Shown here in pieces: positions 6,552-6,875 of a stretch of DNA of 6,875 bases. Every line of letters starts with the position of its first letter. The stretch's first letter is position 1. Location: positions 1-6,875 of the forward strand of contig DASQLQ010000145.1 in assembly GCA_035629935.1 (NCBI GenBank), given 5' to 3'. The notes below the pieces were generated by a model. The model worked only from the letters and a program-made list of their open reading frames with translations. It was not told the DNA's origin and ran no database searches. A program made the translations under genes and the position numbers. Origin of the DNA: DASQLQ01 sp035629935 (GTDB lineage: Bacteria > Actinomycetota > CADDZG01 > WHSQ01).

Positions 6552-6557
6552 AGGAGG
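6552..6557 (+). promoter_or_regulatory. Ribosome binding site of the VOC gene
   Basis: AGGAGG, a perfect Shine-Dalgarno core, lies 5 nt before the ATG at 6563 and fixes that start. A possible + strand -10 (TAGTGT, 6484-6489) lies inside the inverted repeats, but no -35 supports it. Confidence 0.75.
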
Positions 6558-6562
6558 GCGAG

Positions 6563-6875
6563 ATGGCGAGTGGGTTCACCGAGCTGTGCGTCGATTGTGC
6601 CGACCCCAAGAAGCTGGCGGCGTTCTGGCGCGACGTGCTCGAGTGGGAGATGAAGGAAGAGGACGGGGACTGGTACGTGCAGCATCCGAAGGGCCACCTG
6701 CCCTTGATCCTGTTCACAAAGGTCCCCGAGGGAAAGTCCGTAAAGAACCGCCTCCACATCGACGTGAGTCCTCGCGATCGGGATCAGGCCGAGGAGGTCG
6801 AGCGGATCATCGAACTGGGTGCGCGGCGGATCGACATCGGCCAGGGTGAGGTCAGCTGGGTCGTCCTCGCCGATC
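6563..6875 (+). CDS. VOC-family (glyoxalase-like) protein, 3' partial
   Basis: 104 codons are visible before the window ends; the remainder is outside. The N-terminus FTELCVDCADPKKLAAFWRDVLEWEM is the beta-alpha opening of the actinobacterial glyoxalase-like group (Glyoxalase_6 type). It is followed by DWYVQHP, LPLILFTKVPEGKSVKNRLHIDV (46-68), the helix RDRDQAEEVERIIELGA (71-87), and GEVSWVVLAD at the edge, where family members usually continue into PEGNEF with the metal-ligand Glu. His65 in NRLHIDV is conserved in the group; the position that often carries the first metal-binding His in classical glyoxalases reads Glu-Leu-Cys here, so classical lactoylglutathione lyase activity should not be assumed. 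The domain is likely cytoplasmic and its substrate is unknown. The gene is divergent from the exporter operon across an 84-nt region with inverted repeats. Confidence 0.82.
   Translation, partial: MASGFTELCVDCADPKKLAAFWRDVLEWEMKEEDGDWYVQHPKGHLPLILFTKVPEGKSVKNRLHIDVSPRDRDQAEEVERIIELGARRIDIGQGEVSWVVLAD

Noticed and set aside
6479..6757. 93-codon N-terminal extension of the EamA frame
   Set aside because: It is antisense to the VOC gene, lacks transporter character and a ribosome binding site, and crosses the intergenic inverted repeats; ATG 6478 fits the family length.
1..6875. CRISPR array, tRNA/rRNA genes, insertion sequence ends or attachment sites
   Set aside because: No regularly spaced direct repeats, no tRNA-like arms, no transposase or integrase frames and no paired terminal repeats were seen; nearly all bases are accounted for by protein genes.

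Overview
The window looks like a piece of a high-GC (roughly 60% by eye) bacterial chromosome, most likely from an actinobacterium. The reasons are GTG starts, tightly packed or overlapping genes, a probable leaderless promoter, an actinobacterial-looking glyoxalase-like VOC protein and an actinobacterial-looking BNR propeller protein. This is an inference from style and remembered families; there is no rRNA or marker gene to settle it. No tRNA, rRNA, insertion sequence or CRISPR array was seen, and no gene-free stretch longer than 84 nt exists.

Left part (1-3828, + strand): two genes for probably exported proteins in tandem, 45 nt apart. The first is a large Asp-box (BNR) beta-propeller protein whose 5' end lies outside the window. 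The second is a protein with a cleavable signal peptide, an N-terminal Cys-x-Cys domain resembling the TIMP/NTR fold, and a C-terminal region that reads like a beta-propeller. They may share a transcript, and both appear to act outside the cytoplasm.

Middle and right part (6478 down to 3836, - strand): a compact four-gene unit read leftward: an EamA/DMT-type ten-helix exporter, AzlC, AzlD, and an unnamed multi-spanning membrane protein. The junctions are an overlap of up to 50 nt, a 4-nt ATGA overlap, and a 12-nt gap. All four are integral membrane proteins. AzlC and AzlD are the two subunits of a branched-chain amino acid exporter, so the unit is best read as an amino acid or small-metabolite export operon. 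Its last gene converges with the TIMP-like gene, with only 7 nt between the stop codons.

Right edge (6563-6875, + strand): the start of a VOC (glyoxalase-like) protein, divergent from the exporter operon. The 84-nt intergenic region between them contains three copies of a TACCCG-type half-site arranged as two nested inverted repeats. These overlap the likely leaderless promoter of the exporter operon. This is the best candidate regulatory element in the window.

I see no clear-cut new multi-gene system. The most interesting items are the TIMP-like domain with vertebrate-TIMP-like cysteine spacing, the triple half-site operator, and the all-membrane exporter operon ending in an unnamed membrane protein.
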